A DNA stretch of 64,000 nt from the NCBI RefSeq assembly GCF_034555935.1, contig NZ_JAYDCJ010000003.1, positions 2,852,001 to 2,916,000 of the forward strand. Direction: 5' to 3'. The translations under genes were made by a program, and so were the position numbers. Shown piece by piece: positions 28,863 to 38,425 of this stretch (positions are counted from its first letter, which is position 1; each line of letters opens with the position of its first letter). Source of the stretch: Marinobacter qingdaonensis. GTDB lineage: Bacteria; Pseudomonadota; Gammaproteobacteria; Pseudomonadales; Oleiphilaceae. The notes beneath the pieces are model-generated. The model was not told the DNA's origin. It did not search any database and saw only the letters and a program-made list of their open reading frames with translations.

Positions 28863-30143
28863 TCAGTTATTCAGGGCGCTGGCCAGTGCCGAAGCCAGGT
28901 CACCGCGGGCCAGCTCACGCTGCTGCTCGTCCGAGCGCAGGGGCTTGAGTCCGGCCGTGCCATTGGCCACTTCGTTGTCACCGAGGATCACCGCGTACTG
29001 GGCGCCACTCTTGTCGGCCTTCTTCATCTGGCTCTTGAAACTGCCGCCGCCGCAATGGGACACCACGGTGGCCTCGGGCAAGGCGGCACGCAACTCGTCG
29101 GCCAGGGCCAGGGCCGAGGCGACGGCTCCCTCACCCATGGCGGTGACGTACACATCGGCGTGGTTGTTGACGTGGGGCGGAATCAGATCCAGCGTTTCCA
29201 GTAGCAGGATCAGGCGCTCCACGCCCATGGCAAAACCCACGGCCCGGGTGGGCTTGCCACCCAGTTGCTCGACCAGACCGTCGTAGCGGCCGCCCGCACA
29301 CACTGTGCCCTGGGCGCCGAGGCTGTCGGTGATCCACTCGAACACGGTCTTGCCGTAGTAGTCCAGTCCGCGCACCAGGGCCGGATTGACGGTGTAGTCG
29401 ATACCGGCCGCGTCCAGCAGCGCCCGCAGCCGGTCGAAGTGCTCCCGGGACTCATCGTCCAGGTATGCGTCCAGCACCGGCGCGTTTTCCAGGATTTTCC
29501 GCGTGGACGGGTCCTTGCTGTCGAGAATCCGCAGAGGGTTGGTGTCGAGGCGGCGCTGACTGTCCGCATCCAGCTCCGATTTGAACTGGCTCAGATACTC
29601 CACCAGCGCGTCCCGGTAGACCCGGCGGGCTTCGGAGGTACCAATGGAGTTAAGTTCGAGACGGGTATGCTCGGCCAGGCCCAGCTCCTTCCAGAGTCGA
29701 GCGGTCAGCATCAGCAACTCCGCATCGATGTCCGGACCGGCCATGCCGAAGCACTCCACCCCGATCTGGTGGAACTGACGATAACGGCCTTTCTGGGGCC
29801 GTTCGTGCCGGAACATGGGGCCGGTGTACCAGAGTCGGCGGGTCTGATTGAACAGCAGGCCGTGCTCCTCAGCGGCACGGACGCAGCCGGCGGTGCCTTC
29901 AGGCCGGAGGGTCAGGCTGTCACCGTTCCGGTCGTCGAAGGTGTACATTTCCTTCTCGACGATGTCGGTGACCTCGCCAATGGATCGTTTGAACAGGTCG
30001 GTCTGTTCAACGATGGGCATTCGGATCTCCTGGTATCCGTACTGCCCCAGCACCTTGCGCACCGTTGCTTCCACAAACTGCCAAACGGGCGTCTGCTCCG
30101 GCAGGATGTCGTTCATCCCGCGAATTGCCTGAATCTTTGCCAA
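28863..30143 (-). CDS. hisS: Histidyl-tRNA synthetase
   Basis: A class II aminoacyl-tRNA synthetase charging tRNA-His. 426 residues. Motif 2 is seen as [20 protein letters not shown], the His-binding loop as [16 protein letters not shown], and motif 3 as [11 protein letters not shown]. The start is a rare TTG at 30143: it gives the conserved opening [15 protein letters not shown] and has AAGGG 6 bases upstream. The first in-frame ATG would remove conserved residues. Confidence 0.96.
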   Translation of the reverse strand: MAKIQAIRGMNDILPEQTPVWQFVEATVRKVLGQYGYQEIRMPIVEQTDLFKRSIGEVTDIVEKEMYTFDDRNGDSLTLRPEGTAGCVRAAEEHGLLFNQTRRLWYTGPMFRHERPQKGRYRQFHQIGVECFGMAGPDIDAELLMLTARLWKELGLAEHTRLELNSIGTSEARRVYRDALVEYLSQFKSELDADSQRRLDTNPLRILDSKDPSTRKILENAPVLDAYLDDESREHFDRLRALLDAAGIDYTVNPALVRGLDYYGKTVFEWITDSLGAQGTVCAGGRYDGLVEQLGGKPTRAVGFAMGVERLILLLETLDLIPPHVNNHADVYVTAMGEGAVASALALADELRAALPEATVVSHCGGGSFKSQMKKADKSGAQYAVILGDNEVANGTAGLKPLRSDEQQRELARGDLASALASALNN

Positions 30144-30194
30144 GTTAAACCCTTACACGTCTTTCTGTATTAGTCGCCGGACAGGCCCTGTTGC

Positions 30195-31313
30195 TCAGCT
30201 GTCGGACCGGGCGATGATCGCATCTTCTTTTTCCTTGCGCCGCGCCACCTCTTCGCGGATCAATCGCTCGAGATCGTCGGTCAAGGTGTCCTGGCCCAGC
30301 TTCTGGTTCGGCTTGCCCGCCATGTAGAACAGGTTCTTGGGGGTGCCGCCGGTCAGCCCCAGGTCAGCCTCTTTCGCCTCCCCGGGACCATTCACGATGC
30401 AGCCGATGATGGCCACGTCCAGCGGCGTGTTGACGTCCTCCAGCCGCGCCTCCAGGTCGTTCATGGTCTGGATGACGTCGAAGTTCTGGCGCGAGCAGCT
30501 CGGGCAAGCGATGAAATTGATACCGCGGCTGCGCAGGCGCAGGCTCTTGAGGATGTCGAAGCCCACTTTGATTTCCTGCACCGGATCGGCCGCCAGGGAC
30601 ACGCGAATGGTGTCGCCAATGCCGTCCATCAGCAGCATGCCGAGACCAATGGACGACTTCACGGTGCCCGACCGGAAGCCCCCGGCCTCGGTGATCCCAA
30701 GGTGCAGCGGTTGTTCGATCTGGTTGGCAATGGCGCGGTAGGCGGCCACCGTCATGAACACGTCCGAGGCTTTCAGGCTGACCTTGAAGTCCTGGAAGTC
30801 GTAACGGTCGAGGATATCGATGTGGCGCATGGCCGATTCCACCAGCGCCTCCGGCGTCGGCTCACCGTATTTGCGCTGCAGGGCCTTTTCCAGGGAACCG
30901 GCATTGACGCCAATCCGGATCGGGATGTTGCGGTCCTTGGCGGCACTGATCACTGCGCTGACCCGATCGTCCCGGCCAATGTTGCCGGGGTTGATGCGCA
31001 GGCAGTCAACGCCCAGCTCGGCAACCCGGAGCGCAATCTTGTGATCGAAGTGGATGTCGGACACCAGCGGCACTGACACCTGGGCGCGGATCTTGCCGAA
31101 GGCCTCCGCCGCCTCCATGCTCGGGACCGAAACCCGCACGATGTCGGCACCGGCCTCTTCCAGAGCGCGAATCTGCGCGACGGTGGCCTCGACATCGCAG
31201 GTGTTGGTATTGGTCATGCTTTGGACCGCGATCGGCGCATCACCACCCACAGGGACATTACCCACCATGATCTGGCGGGATTTGCGTCTAACGATTGGAG
31301 ATTCGTGCTTCAT
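30195..31313 (-). CDS. ispG: 4-hydroxy-3-methylbut-2-en-1-yl diphosphate synthase
   Basis: The penultimate iron-sulfur enzyme of the MEP isoprenoid pathway, making HMBPP from MEcPP. 372 residues. The [4Fe-4S] ligands appear in [10 protein letters not shown] and [16 protein letters not shown]. The N-terminal barrel contains [18 protein letters not shown] and [13 protein letters not shown] 31313 has only a weak ribosome site. It sits between rodZ and hisS as in E. coli and Pseudomonas. Confidence 0.97.
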   Translation of the reverse strand: MKHESPIVRRKSRQIMVGNVPVGGDAPIAVQSMTNTNTCDVEATVAQIRALEEAGADIVRVSVPSMEAAEAFGKIRAQVSVPLVSDIHFDHKIALRVAELGVDCLRINPGNIGRDDRVSAVISAAKDRNIPIRIGVNAGSLEKALQRKYGEPTPEALVESAMRHIDILDRYDFQDFKVSLKASDVFMTVAAYRAIANQIEQPLHLGITEAGGFRSGTVKSSIGLGMLLMDGIGDTIRVSLAADPVQEIKVGFDILKSLRLRSRGINFIACPSCSRQNFDVIQTMNDLEARLEDVNTPLDVAIIGCIVNGPGEAKEADLGLTGGTPKNLFYMAGKPNQKLGQDTLTDDLERLIREEVARRKEKEDAIIARSDS

Positions 31314-31348
31314 GAGTTACCGACCGATACCAATAAATTCAACAAGTT

Positions 31349-32359
31349 TCAGATCGTCAGAGTAAATTCCGACCGATTGTTCACCACCCGGTAGCCGCTC
31401 ATATCGACCGGTTCACCCTGGAACCGGATGCTGCCTACCGCATCAACGGCGCCGATCACCACCCGCAGGGGCGCTTCCCCGGACACATCGACCTGATCAC
31501 CACCGCGCTGCAATGAGTTCACCAGGCGGTTCCCGGTGGCATCGCTGATCTGGACCCAGCAGTCCCCGGTGAAGGTGATCTGCAGACGGCCGGTGTCAGT
31601 GATTTCTGCCGGCGCCACCGGACTCGCCAAAGCCGGCTCCAGAGTCTGGGCAGGTACCACGGCGGTCTCAGGCTGTTCCTCGGGGGCCTCAACGATAGCC
31701 GGCTCCGGACTCTCTACCTCGGGTTCGGACGCCGCCGGCTGTTCAGTCGGCTCCGGCTGGATCGATGCCTCGACCGGCTCACTGGTCTCCGGCTCGACCC
31801 CCGCTGCGGGTTCCGTGCCGCTGTCCACCGGCGCCGAAGCGGCTTCCGCCTCCAGGTTGGTCTCGTTGTCTGGGTCCAGGTCCGGCTGCGCGTCGCTGGC
31901 CGGTTCCTCGACCAGATCTTCCGGCAGGACCGAATCGGTACCTGGCAGCACGAAGGCAAAGACCAGGTAGGCCGCCAGGGCCAGCATACCCACGATCAGC
32001 GTGAACTTGGCCGCGCGACGCTTGCGACGGCGGCGGCGTTCGATGTCCACCAAAGGATTGGCTTCCACCTCCTGCTCGCGCTTCTGCCGCAGCGGTTCCA
32101 ATTCCCGATCCAGCTCGGCCATCAGGGCATTGGTGTCCAGGCCGACGTGACTGGCATAGGCGCGCACGTAGCCTTTCAGGAAGAGCTCGCTATCGATCTG
32201 TTCGTATTTACCCGCTTCAATCGCCTCGATCACGGCCGGGCGTAAATGTTGAGCCTTGGCAACATCAGCGGCGCTCAGACCTTTTTGCTCACGGGCGCGC
32301 TGCAGCTGCTGGCCAACTGGCTCACCCGATACCGTCTGGGCATTGTCTTCACTGGCCAT
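31349..32359 (-). CDS. rodZ: RodZ-like cytoskeletal protein
   Basis: Links the MreB cytoskeleton to the cell-wall elongation machinery. 336 residues: an N-terminal helix-turn-helix domain (about 15-85; GQQLQRAREQKGLSAADVAK), a basic stretch RRRRRKRRAAK, a membrane helix (about 115-137), a long acidic Pro/Glu/Ala-rich periplasmic linker and a C-terminal DUF4115 domain (about 245-336; GDCWVQISDATGNRLV). Its ATG overlaps the end of pilF by 11 bases. Confidence 0.92.
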   Translation of the reverse strand: MASEDNAQTVSGEPVGQQLQRAREQKGLSAADVAKAQHLRPAVIEAIEAGKYEQIDSELFLKGYVRAYASHVGLDTNALMAELDRELEPLRQKREQEVEANPLVDIERRRRRKRRAAKFTLIVGMLALAAYLVFAFVLPGTDSVLPEDLVEEPASDAQPDLDPDNETNLEAEAASAPVDSGTEPAAGVEPETSEPVEASIQPEPTEQPAASEPEVESPEPAIVEAPEEQPETAVVPAQTLEPALASPVAPAEITDTGRLQITFTGDCWVQISDATGNRLVNSLQRGGDQVDVSGEAPLRVVIGAVDAVGSIRFQGEPVDMSGYRVVNNRSEFTLTI

Positions 32360-33155
32360 TGGAGATCAGCACCTTGTATTGTTCGTATTCAACGGACTCA
32401 GGGAAATTGTTTTTCAGTTGCAGGGCCAGGCTGGCTTCCTGATCGCGATCATTCTGATAGCGGGCAATACGGATCCCGGTCAGCAGGCTTTCCGGTGAAT
32501 GCCGCAGACGCTGATTGCGCTGCATCATGGACGACAGGCGGGAATAATAAAGGGCGGCGGCGTTGAAATCGCCCTGCTCTGCCAGCACCCGCGACAGCGC
32601 CAGCAGTGCGCGGGCATCGCCCCGCTTGAGCTCCACCGCCCGACGGTACGAGGCAGCGGCGCCATCCAGCGCACCCAGACGCTCCTGGGTCATACCCAGA
32701 TTGAAGAAGACCGAGCCCCGGTCCTTGTATTCGGTGTCCCGCGAGGCCGCCCGGAACTGACTGGCGGCATCCTGCATCCGGCCCTGGCCGAACAGGAACG
32801 CGCCGTAGTAGACCCGGGCCCGGGTGTAATCCGGGTCGGCCGAGATGGCCCGGCGGAAGCTCGACTCGGCCAGCTCGGCCTCGCCCTCGGCGTTGTAGAT
32901 CAGACCCATCGCGGCCCTGGCGCCGGCACTGTCGCCGTCGAGATCCAGGGCCCGATCCAGGTGGTGGCGGGCCCGATCCAGATTTCCCTGGCCGATGTAA
33001 GCGGTGGCCAGTTGCACGTAGTCCTCGATGGCTTCCTGCCGGTCGGCTTCCCGGGAAAACCGACTGTCCGTCGTGGTCACACAGCCCGTGACGAATACCG
33101 CGACCAAAGCCAGCCCCAGGACGGAAAAACGCCAGTTCGTCGATTTGTACGTCAC
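32349..33155 (-). CDS. pilF: Type IV pilus biogenesis lipoprotein PilF/PilW
   Basis: A pilotin that helps secretin PilQ assemble in the outer membrane. 268 residues with lipobox VFVTGC (residues 20-25) and about six TPR repeats (for example AYIGQGNLDRARHHLDRALD and GLIYNAEGEAELAESSFRRA). The start is GTG 33155, with GAGGAAGG about 8 bases upstream. It lies downstream of rlmN, the same order as in Pseudomonas. The rest of the type IV pilus machinery is not in this window. Confidence 0.93.
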   Translation of the reverse strand: MTYKSTNWRFSVLGLALVAVFVTGCVTTTDSRFSREADRQEAIEDYVQLATAYIGQGNLDRARHHLDRALDLDGDSAGARAAMGLIYNAEGEAELAESSFRRAISADPDYTRARVYYGAFLFGQGRMQDAASQFRAASRDTEYKDRGSVFFNLGMTQERLGALDGAAASYRRAVELKRGDARALLALSRVLAEQGDFNAAALYYSRLSSMMQRNQRLRHSPESLLTGIRIARYQNDRDQEASLALQLKNNFPESVEYEQYKVLISNGQ

Positions 33156-33194
33156 AGTGCTGCCTTCCTCGCTTGCTTCGATGTCAGTGCCGTG

Positions 33195-34307
33195 TCAGGG
33201 ATTGACCTGTTGAACCTGGATATACCGTTGGCTGCGACGGGTACGATCCTCTACCCGACCTACCAACTGACCACAGGCGGCGTCGATATCGTCGCCCCGG
33301 GTGGTCCGGATGGTGGTAATGTACCCGGCTTCGTTCAGCACCGCCTGGAACCGCCGGGTGGCGTTCATGCTCGGCCGACGAAAATCGCTTTCGGGGAACG
33401 GGTTAAAAGGTATCAGGTTGATTTTGCATGGTAAATCGCGCAACAGCTTGGCCAGTTGCCGGGCATGCTCGGGCTGATCGTTCATGCCCTCAATGACCGT
33501 GTATTCGATGGTGGCCTTGCGCTTGTCTGGCAGTTTGGCGAAGTAGCGCTTGGTCGCGGCCAGCAACTCGGCAATGGGGTACTTCTTGTTCAGCGGGACC
33601 AGCTTGTTGCGCAGCTCGTCGTTGGGCGCGTGCAGCGAAATGGCCAGGGACACGTCGGTGACTTCCGCCAGACGATCCAGGGCAGGCACTACGCCGGAGG
33701 TGCTCAGGGTTACCCGGCGTTTGGAAATGCCGTAGGCCAGGTCCTCCATCATCAGGTTCATGGCGTCGACCACGTTGTCGAAGTTGAGCAGGGGCTCCCC
33801 CATGCCCATCATCACCACATTGGTGATGGGCCGATCCGGACCCGGCTCGAATGGCATAAACGCTTTGCGCGCAACCCAGACCTGACCGATCACCTCGGCC
33901 GCAGTCAGATTCCGGTTGAAGCCGCGCTTGCCGGTGGAGCAGAACGTGCAGTCCAGGCTGCAGCCGATCTGGGATGACACACACAGGGTGCCCCGCTCAC
34001 CGTCGGGAATCAGCACGGTCTCGACGCTGTTGCCGTTGTCCATGCGCATGACCCATTTGCGGGTGCCGTCTTTCGAGGTCTCGTCGTACACCACCTCCGG
34101 CCCGCGAATCTCGGCCACCTGCTTGAGTTTCTCGCGCAGGGCCTTGCTCATATTGGTCATTTGGTCGAAGTCATCGGCACCGCGTTGGTGAATCCACTGC
34201 AACACCTGGGTGGCACGAAAACGTTTTTCGCCCAGGGATTCGAAGAAAGCTTCGAGCTTGGCTTTCGGCATCCCCAGAAGATTCGTTTTTTCAGCGGCCG
34301 CTGTCAT
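33195..34307 (-). CDS. rlmN: Dual-specificity 23S rRNA A2503 / tRNA A37 C2-methyltransferase
   Basis: A radical-SAM RNA methyltransferase of 370 residues. The cluster motif CxxxCxxC is [19 protein letters not shown], with [14 protein letters not shown] following. The second catalytic Cys near the C-terminus is in [14 protein letters not shown] 34307 follows GAGG by 7 bases. It stands between ndk and pilF, behind a terminator-like hairpin. Confidence 0.97.
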   Translation of the reverse strand: MTAAAEKTNLLGMPKAKLEAFFESLGEKRFRATQVLQWIHQRGADDFDQMTNMSKALREKLKQVAEIRGPEVVYDETSKDGTRKWVMRMDNGNSVETVLIPDGERGTLCVSSQIGCSLDCTFCSTGKRGFNRNLTAAEVIGQVWVARKAFMPFEPGPDRPITNVVMMGMGEPLLNFDNVVDAMNLMMEDLAYGISKRRVTLSTSGVVPALDRLAEVTDVSLAISLHAPNDELRNKLVPLNKKYPIAELLAATKRYFAKLPDKRKATIEYTVIEGMNDQPEHARQLAKLLRDLPCKINLIPFNPFPESDFRRPSMNATRRFQAVLNEAGYITTIRTTRGDDIDAACGQLVGRVEDRTRRSQRYIQVQQVNP

Positions 34308-34330
34308 CTCATAACCTCGATCAAATAACC

Positions 34331-34357
34331 AATTCGGGGGCGGTTGATCCGCCCCCG
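34331..34357 (-). terminator. Terminator-like hairpin after ndk
   Basis: A 9-base G+C stem (CGGGGGCGG and CCGCCCCCG, 34335-34357) with a 5-base loop, followed on the minus strand by AATTGGTTATTTG. It lies between the ndk stop and the rlmN start. The T tract is imperfect. Confidence 0.65.
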
Positions 34358-34367
34358 AGCAACGCTA

Positions 34368-34796
34368 TCAGCCGCGCGGGCAGATCTCGTTGTCATTGAA
34401 GAAATACGCAATCTCACGCTCGGCAGACGCCGCAGAGTCGGAACCGTGCACGGCGTTGGCGTCGATGGAGGACGCGAAATCGGCGCGGATGGTGCCGGCG
34501 TCGGCTTCTTTCGGGTTGGTAGCGCCCATCAGGTCGCGGTTCTTCAGGATGGCGCCTTCGCCTTCCAGAACCTGGACAACAACCGGACCGGACGTCATGA
34601 ATGCCACCAGATCGTTAAAGAACGGACGCTCTTTGTGCTCGGCGTAGAAGCCCTCGGCCTGCTCCTGGGTCAGGTGCATCATCTTGGCCGCAACGATGTT
34701 CAGGCCAGCCTTCTCAAAACGGCTGTAGATTTCACCGATCACGTTCTTAGCAACCGCGTCGGGCTTGATAATAGAGAGCGTACGCTCATTTGCCAT
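34368..34796 (-). CDS. ndk: Nucleoside diphosphate kinase
   Basis: Exchanges terminal phosphates between nucleoside di- and triphosphates. 142 residues, the usual length. The phospho-accepting His is in [16 protein letters not shown], and the N-terminus [18 protein letters not shown] is diagnostic. ATG 34796 follows AAAGAC. In Pseudomonas it follows the isc operon; here it comes 71 bases after iscS directly. Confidence 0.97.
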   Translation of the reverse strand: MANERTLSIIKPDAVAKNVIGEIYSRFEKAGLNIVAAKMMHLTQEQAEGFYAEHKERPFFNDLVAFMTSGPVVVQVLEGEGAILKNRDLMGATNPKEADAGTIRADFASSIDANAVHGSDSAASAEREIAYFFNDNEICPRG

Positions 34797-34866
34797 GGTC
34801 TTTCTCCATACTTGGGTTCAGGTTGAAATTCCGGCCTGCGATTATACGCAGTCGGAGGCCAACTGC

Positions 34867-36015
34867 CTACCGCACTGCTCGCAGGCGGGTAACAACATCA
34901 ACAATTTGCGAGCTGGCGAACGCGACCTCCTCGGAGGTGGTAAAACGGCCCAGGGAGAACCGGAGTGCACGGTGGGCGAGCTCATCACTCAGGCCAATGC
35001 CTCGCAGCACAAACGACGGCTCGATGGTGGCCGAGGCGCAGGCCGATCCGGACGACACCGCCAGATCCCGCAGGCCCAGCATCAGCGATTCGGCCTCGAC
35101 CCCCTCGAACGCGAGATTGACGATACCCGGTACCCGGGACTCCTGACTGCCATTGAGCGTGACACCGTCCAGCCCCTCAAGGCCGTCGAGAAACGCCGAC
35201 CGCAATCGCTCCAAGTCATCCATTTCGGCCTCCAGACCAGCCTCAGCCAGCGTAAAGGCCTTGCCCATGCCGACAATCTGGTGCGTCGGCAAGGTCCCGG
35301 AACGCATGCCGCGCTCGTGGCCGCCACCGTGAATCTGAGCCTGAATCCTCACGTCCGGAGACCGGCGAACGTAGAGCGCGCCGACACCTTTGGGCCCGTA
35401 TACCTTGTGTCCGGACAGGGACATCAGGTCGACATTCAGAGCCGACACGTCGACCGGCATCTTGCCGGCGGCCTGGGCGGCGTCCACGTGCAACAGCACC
35501 TTCCGGTCCCGCAGCAGCCGGCCGATGGGGGCAATATCGGTAATGCAGCCCAGCTCGTTATTGACCAGCATCAGACTGACCAACACCGTGTTGTCCCGCA
35601 GCGCGTCAGCCACCTGTTCGACCCCGATCCGACCGTCCAGCCCCGGCGTCAGCCAAGTGACCTCCACACCGTTTTGCTCCAGGTGCTTGCAGGTATCGAT
35701 CACCGCCTTGTGCTCAATCACCGAAGTGATGATGTGGGCATTGTCGCGACCCTCGACCGCGCCCTTGATCGCCAGGTTATCCGACTCGGTGGCACCGGAG
35801 GTCCAGACAATCTCCCGGGGATCGGCGTGGATCAGGCGGGCGACCTGCTGGCGCGCGGACTCAACCGCCGCTTCCGCCTGCCAGCCCAGGGCGTGGGATC
35901 GGGACGCGGGGTTGCCGTAAACCCCGTCCGGGGTCAGGTATTTGATCATGTCTTCGGCGACAGCGGGATCAACAGGCGTCGTCGCCGCATAGTCCAGGTA
36001 TACGGGTTTCTTCAT
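34867..36015 (-). CDS. iscS: Cysteine desulfurase IscS, short C-terminus
   Basis: A PLP enzyme that takes sulfur from cysteine for Fe-S clusters and thiolated tRNA. 382 residues. The PLP Lys lies in [17 protein letters not shown] and the persulfide Cys in [16 protein letters not shown], with [14 protein letters not shown] at the start. It ends at RLRAVR, right after [10 protein letters not shown]..., so it lacks the roughly 20-residue tail of the 404-residue enterobacterial and Pseudomonas IscS that helps dock IscU. No iscU, iscA, hscBA or fdx follows; ndk does. It sits 18 bases after iscR. Confidence 0.93.
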   Translation of the reverse strand: MKKPVYLDYAATTPVDPAVAEDMIKYLTPDGVYGNPASRSHALGWQAEAAVESARQQVARLIHADPREIVWTSGATESDNLAIKGAVEGRDNAHIITSVIEHKAVIDTCKHLEQNGVEVTWLTPGLDGRIGVEQVADALRDNTVLVSLMLVNNELGCITDIAPIGRLLRDRKVLLHVDAAQAAGKMPVDVSALNVDLMSLSGHKVYGPKGVGALYVRRSPDVRIQAQIHGGGHERGMRSGTLPTHQIVGMGKAFTLAEAGLEAEMDDLERLRSAFLDGLEGLDGVTLNGSQESRVPGIVNLAFEGVEAESLMLGLRDLAVSSGSACASATIEPSFVLRGIGLSDELAHRALRFSLGRFTTSEEVAFASSQIVDVVTRLRAVR

Positions 36016-36033
36016 GGTCTCAGGGAGTTATGT

Positions 36034-36531
36034 TCAGGCCGGCGCCTGGTCGGACAGGCGTTCGGTGTTGATCGTTTCAGAGCCGTTGTCAGACTGACGG
36101 CGGTTCTGCCGGTCCGCAACCTGGCGGATTTCGTGCTTTTTCATCAGGTCACCGAGACTGATCTCGCTCAGGAACTGATGAATCTGATCACTCAGATCAG
36201 ACCAGAGGTGATGGGTCAGGCATTTTTCGCCATGCTGGCAATCGCCTTTGTTACCGCAGCGGGTGGTGTCCAGCGATTCGCTGACCGCGTCCACCACCTC
36301 GGCCACATAGACCTCGTCCGCGTCCCGGCTCAGGCGATAACCACCACCCGGACCGCGCACGCTGATCACCAGTTGCTGGCGCCGTAGGCGGGAAAACAGC
36401 TGCTCCAGGTAGGACAGCGAGATTTGCTGCCGGGCTGAAATGTCTGCGAGACTGACCGGCCCCTGATCTCCGTGCAGAGCCAGATCCAGCATCGCCGTCA
36501 CGGCGTAGCGGCCTTTGGTGGTCAGCTTCAT
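36034..36531 (-). CDS. iscR: Fe-S cluster-sensing transcriptional regulator IscR
   Basis: An Rrf2-family repressor/activator of Fe-S biogenesis genes. 165 residues with a winged helix at [20 protein letters not shown] and [18 protein letters not shown]. The three cluster-binding Cys are in [15 protein letters not shown], at the usual C-x5-C-x5-C spacing, and the downstream HHLW motif supplies the His ligand region. ATG 36531 is the family start; 20 further upstream codons are not conserved. A type 1 IscR site overlaps its promoter, consistent with autoregulation. Confidence 0.96.
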   Translation of the reverse strand: MKLTTKGRYAVTAMLDLALHGDQGPVSLADISARQQISLSYLEQLFSRLRRQQLVISVRGPGGGYRLSRDADEVYVAEVVDAVSESLDTTRCGNKGDCQHGEKCLTHHLWSDLSDQIHQFLSEISLGDLMKKHEIRQVADRQNRRQSDNGSETINTERLSDQAPA

Positions 36532-36575
36532 ACAATCAGCCCCATGATGGGATTGAATCTCGAAATACAGCAGCG

Positions 36576-36608
36576 AGTATGGATTGACCAAGTAAAGCAG
36601 TCAAGTAT
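36576..36608 (-). promoter_or_regulatory. iscR promoter with overlapping type 1 IscR site
   Basis: Minus-strand -35 TTGACT (36599-36604), a 17-base spacer and -10 CATACT (36576-36581). Overlapping it (36584-36608) is a 25-base match to the type 1 IscR consensus ATASYYGACTRWWWYAGTCRRSTAT, 19 of 25 positions by eye, with the first half-site ATACTTGACT perfect. Confidence 0.65.
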
Positions 36609-37391
36609 TCACCCCCGGGTCTCCTCGCTGTCGTCCCGAACGCAATCGAAGTCTTCTTCCTGCAGCGGCGGCAATGCCCCGTTCTGATACTCGCTGTTGA
36701 CCTTGCGCAGTGCCTTGCACATGGTCTCGATCCGGTCATCAACCGCGTGCATGTGGTCCAGCAGCGAGCGCATGGCCCGCGCCACCGGGTCCGGCATCTC
36801 TTCGGTCACGCCGTAGGCATCGAAGCCCATCCGCTCCTCCATTTCCTTGCGCCGCTGGTCGTCCTCGCCCTTTCTCTTGACGATAACCCGCCCCGGAATG
36901 CCCACCACGGTGGCGCCGTCCGGCACCGCCTTGGTTACCACCGAATTGGAGCCGATCTTGGCGCCCTCGCCCACTTCAAACGGACCCAGGATCTTGGCGC
37001 CGGCGCCAACCACCACACCATTACCGATGGTCGGGTGGCGCTTGCCCTTGTTCCAACTGGTACCGCCCAGGGTGACACCCTGATACAGCGTGACGTCGTC
37101 GCCGATCACCGTGGTTTCGCCAATCACCACACCCATACCGTGGTCAATGAAGAAGCGACGGCCGATGGTGGCGCCCGGGTGGATCTCGATGCCAGTCAGC
37201 CAGCGCGCGATGGTGGAGATGGTTCGGGCAATCCATTTCAGCCCGAGCCCCCACAGCCAGTGGGAAAAGCGGTGAAACAGGAGCGCGTGCAGCCCCGGGT
37301 AGTTGGTCAGGACCTCAAAGGTATTCCGGGCCGCCGGGTCGCGGTGAAAAACGCTGTTTATGTCTTCCCTCAAACGCTCAAACATCGCCAT
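36609..37391 (-). CDS. cysE: Serine O-acetyltransferase
   Basis: Acetylates serine with acetyl-CoA, the first step of cysteine synthesis. 260 residues with a left-handed beta-helix of hexapeptide repeats ([40 protein letters not shown] and [20 protein letters not shown]). The active-site His and Asp are in FIDHGMG. ATG 37391 is used; a second ATG two codons later is equally plausible. It overlaps trmJ by 14 bases. Cysteine supply next to iscRS makes metabolic sense. Confidence 0.95.
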   Translation of the reverse strand: MAMFERLREDINSVFHRDPAARNTFEVLTNYPGLHALLFHRFSHWLWGLGLKWIARTISTIARWLTGIEIHPGATIGRRFFIDHGMGVVIGETTVIGDDVTLYQGVTLGGTSWNKGKRHPTIGNGVVVGAGAKILGPFEVGEGAKIGSNSVVTKAVPDGATVVGIPGRVIVKRKGEDDQRRKEMEERMGFDAYGVTEEMPDPVARAMRSLLDHMHAVDDRIETMCKALRKVNSEYQNGALPPLQEEDFDCVRDDSEETRG

Positions 37392-38241
37392 TGTCCTGTC
37401 CCGTTGCCTGTGGCTTGGCCTGTGTAGATGGGGTGCTGTCGCCGCGGCCGACGGCTTTCTGCACCGACGTCAACACACCTCGAAGAATATTGATTTCCAT
37501 TTGATCCAGTCTCGCGCGCTGAAACAGCCGCCGCAAGCGGGTCATCAGCTGACGGGGGTTGTCCCGGCGATGGAAGTCGACATCGATCAACACCTGCTCC
37601 AGGTGGCCGAAAAAGCCCTCCACGTCATTGACCGGTGCCGGCGGCACGTCCCATCCCGGATCCCCCGGCGCGGTCATGGGCTTTAGATAGGGGCTCCCCT
37701 CGCCACCTTCAATGCCCCGCAGAAAATGCATGCGCAACTCGTAGCACATGACCTGGACCGCCATGGCCAGATTCAGGGAACTGTAATCCGGATTGGAAGG
37801 AATGTGGATGTGATAGTGGCAACGCTGCAACTCGTCGTTGCTCAGGCCGTGATTCTCCCGGCCGAACACCAGGGCGACCGGCCCCTGGGCCGCGTTTTCG
37901 GCAGCCGCCACCGCCGCCTCGGGCGGGGCGATGACCGGCCAGGGCACCTTGCGCCCGCGGGCACTGGTGCCCATCACCAGCACGCAATCGGCCAACGCCT
38001 GGTCCAGGGTTGACACCACGTGGGCCCGATCGAGAATGTCGGAGGCCCCGGCGGAACGGGCGTAGGAGGCCTCGTCCGGAAACGAATTCGGGTTCACCAG
38101 CCACAGATTGGCCAGCCCCATGTTTTTCATCGCCCGGGCCACGGCACCGATGTTACCGGAGTGGGAGGTTTCAACGAGGATGATCCGGATTTGATCCTGA
38201 AACGTGTCGGTTGATTCCTGGGGCATGGCCGATTTATGCAT
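37378..38241 (-). CDS. trmJ: tRNA (cytidine/uridine-2'-O-)-methyltransferase TrmJ
   Basis: A SPOUT-class enzyme that methylates the ribose at position 32 of tRNA. 287 residues from the chosen start. The N-terminus [20 protein letters not shown] and the knot motifs [15 protein letters not shown] and [18 protein letters not shown] identify it. The start is uncertain: ATG 38241, ATG 38226 and GTG 38256 are all in frame and none has a clear ribosome site. It heads the trmJ-cysE-iscR-iscS order seen in pseudomonads. Confidence 0.93.
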   Translation of the reverse strand: MHKSAMPQESTDTFQDQIRIILVETSHSGNIGAVARAMKNMGLANLWLVNPNSFPDEASYARSAGASDILDRAHVVSTLDQALADCVLVMGTSARGRKVPWPVIAPPEAAVAAAENAAQGPVALVFGRENHGLSNDELQRCHYHIHIPSNPDYSSLNLAMAVQVMCYELRMHFLRGIEGGEGSPYLKPMTAPGDPGWDVPPAPVNDVEGFFGHLEQVLIDVDFHRRDNPRQLMTRLRRLFQRARLDQMEINILRGVLTSVQKAVGRGDSTPSTQAKPQATGQDNGDV

Positions 38242-38380
38242 CGCAAGCGTGTCCACTTTCGCTGAGTAAAGTAATAAATGATACCAGAAACCGAGGCGCT
38301 CACGCCCCTTCGAACAGGCCCTAATCCATTGGTATCCGTGGTATTGCTAAGCCAAAAAACATACAAGCGGACGGATCTTT

Positions 38381-38389
38381 TGCTATGAT
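38381..38389 (+). promoter_or_regulatory. Extended -10 promoter of the suhB-like gene
   Basis: TGC-TATGAT is an extended -10 element (TGn + TATGAT) with no good -35. Transcription would start near 38396, about 30 bases before the ATG. Confidence 0.5.
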
Positions 38390-38425
38390 ACCCGCCCTCC
38401 ATACACCCGGATAACGAATACTCAG

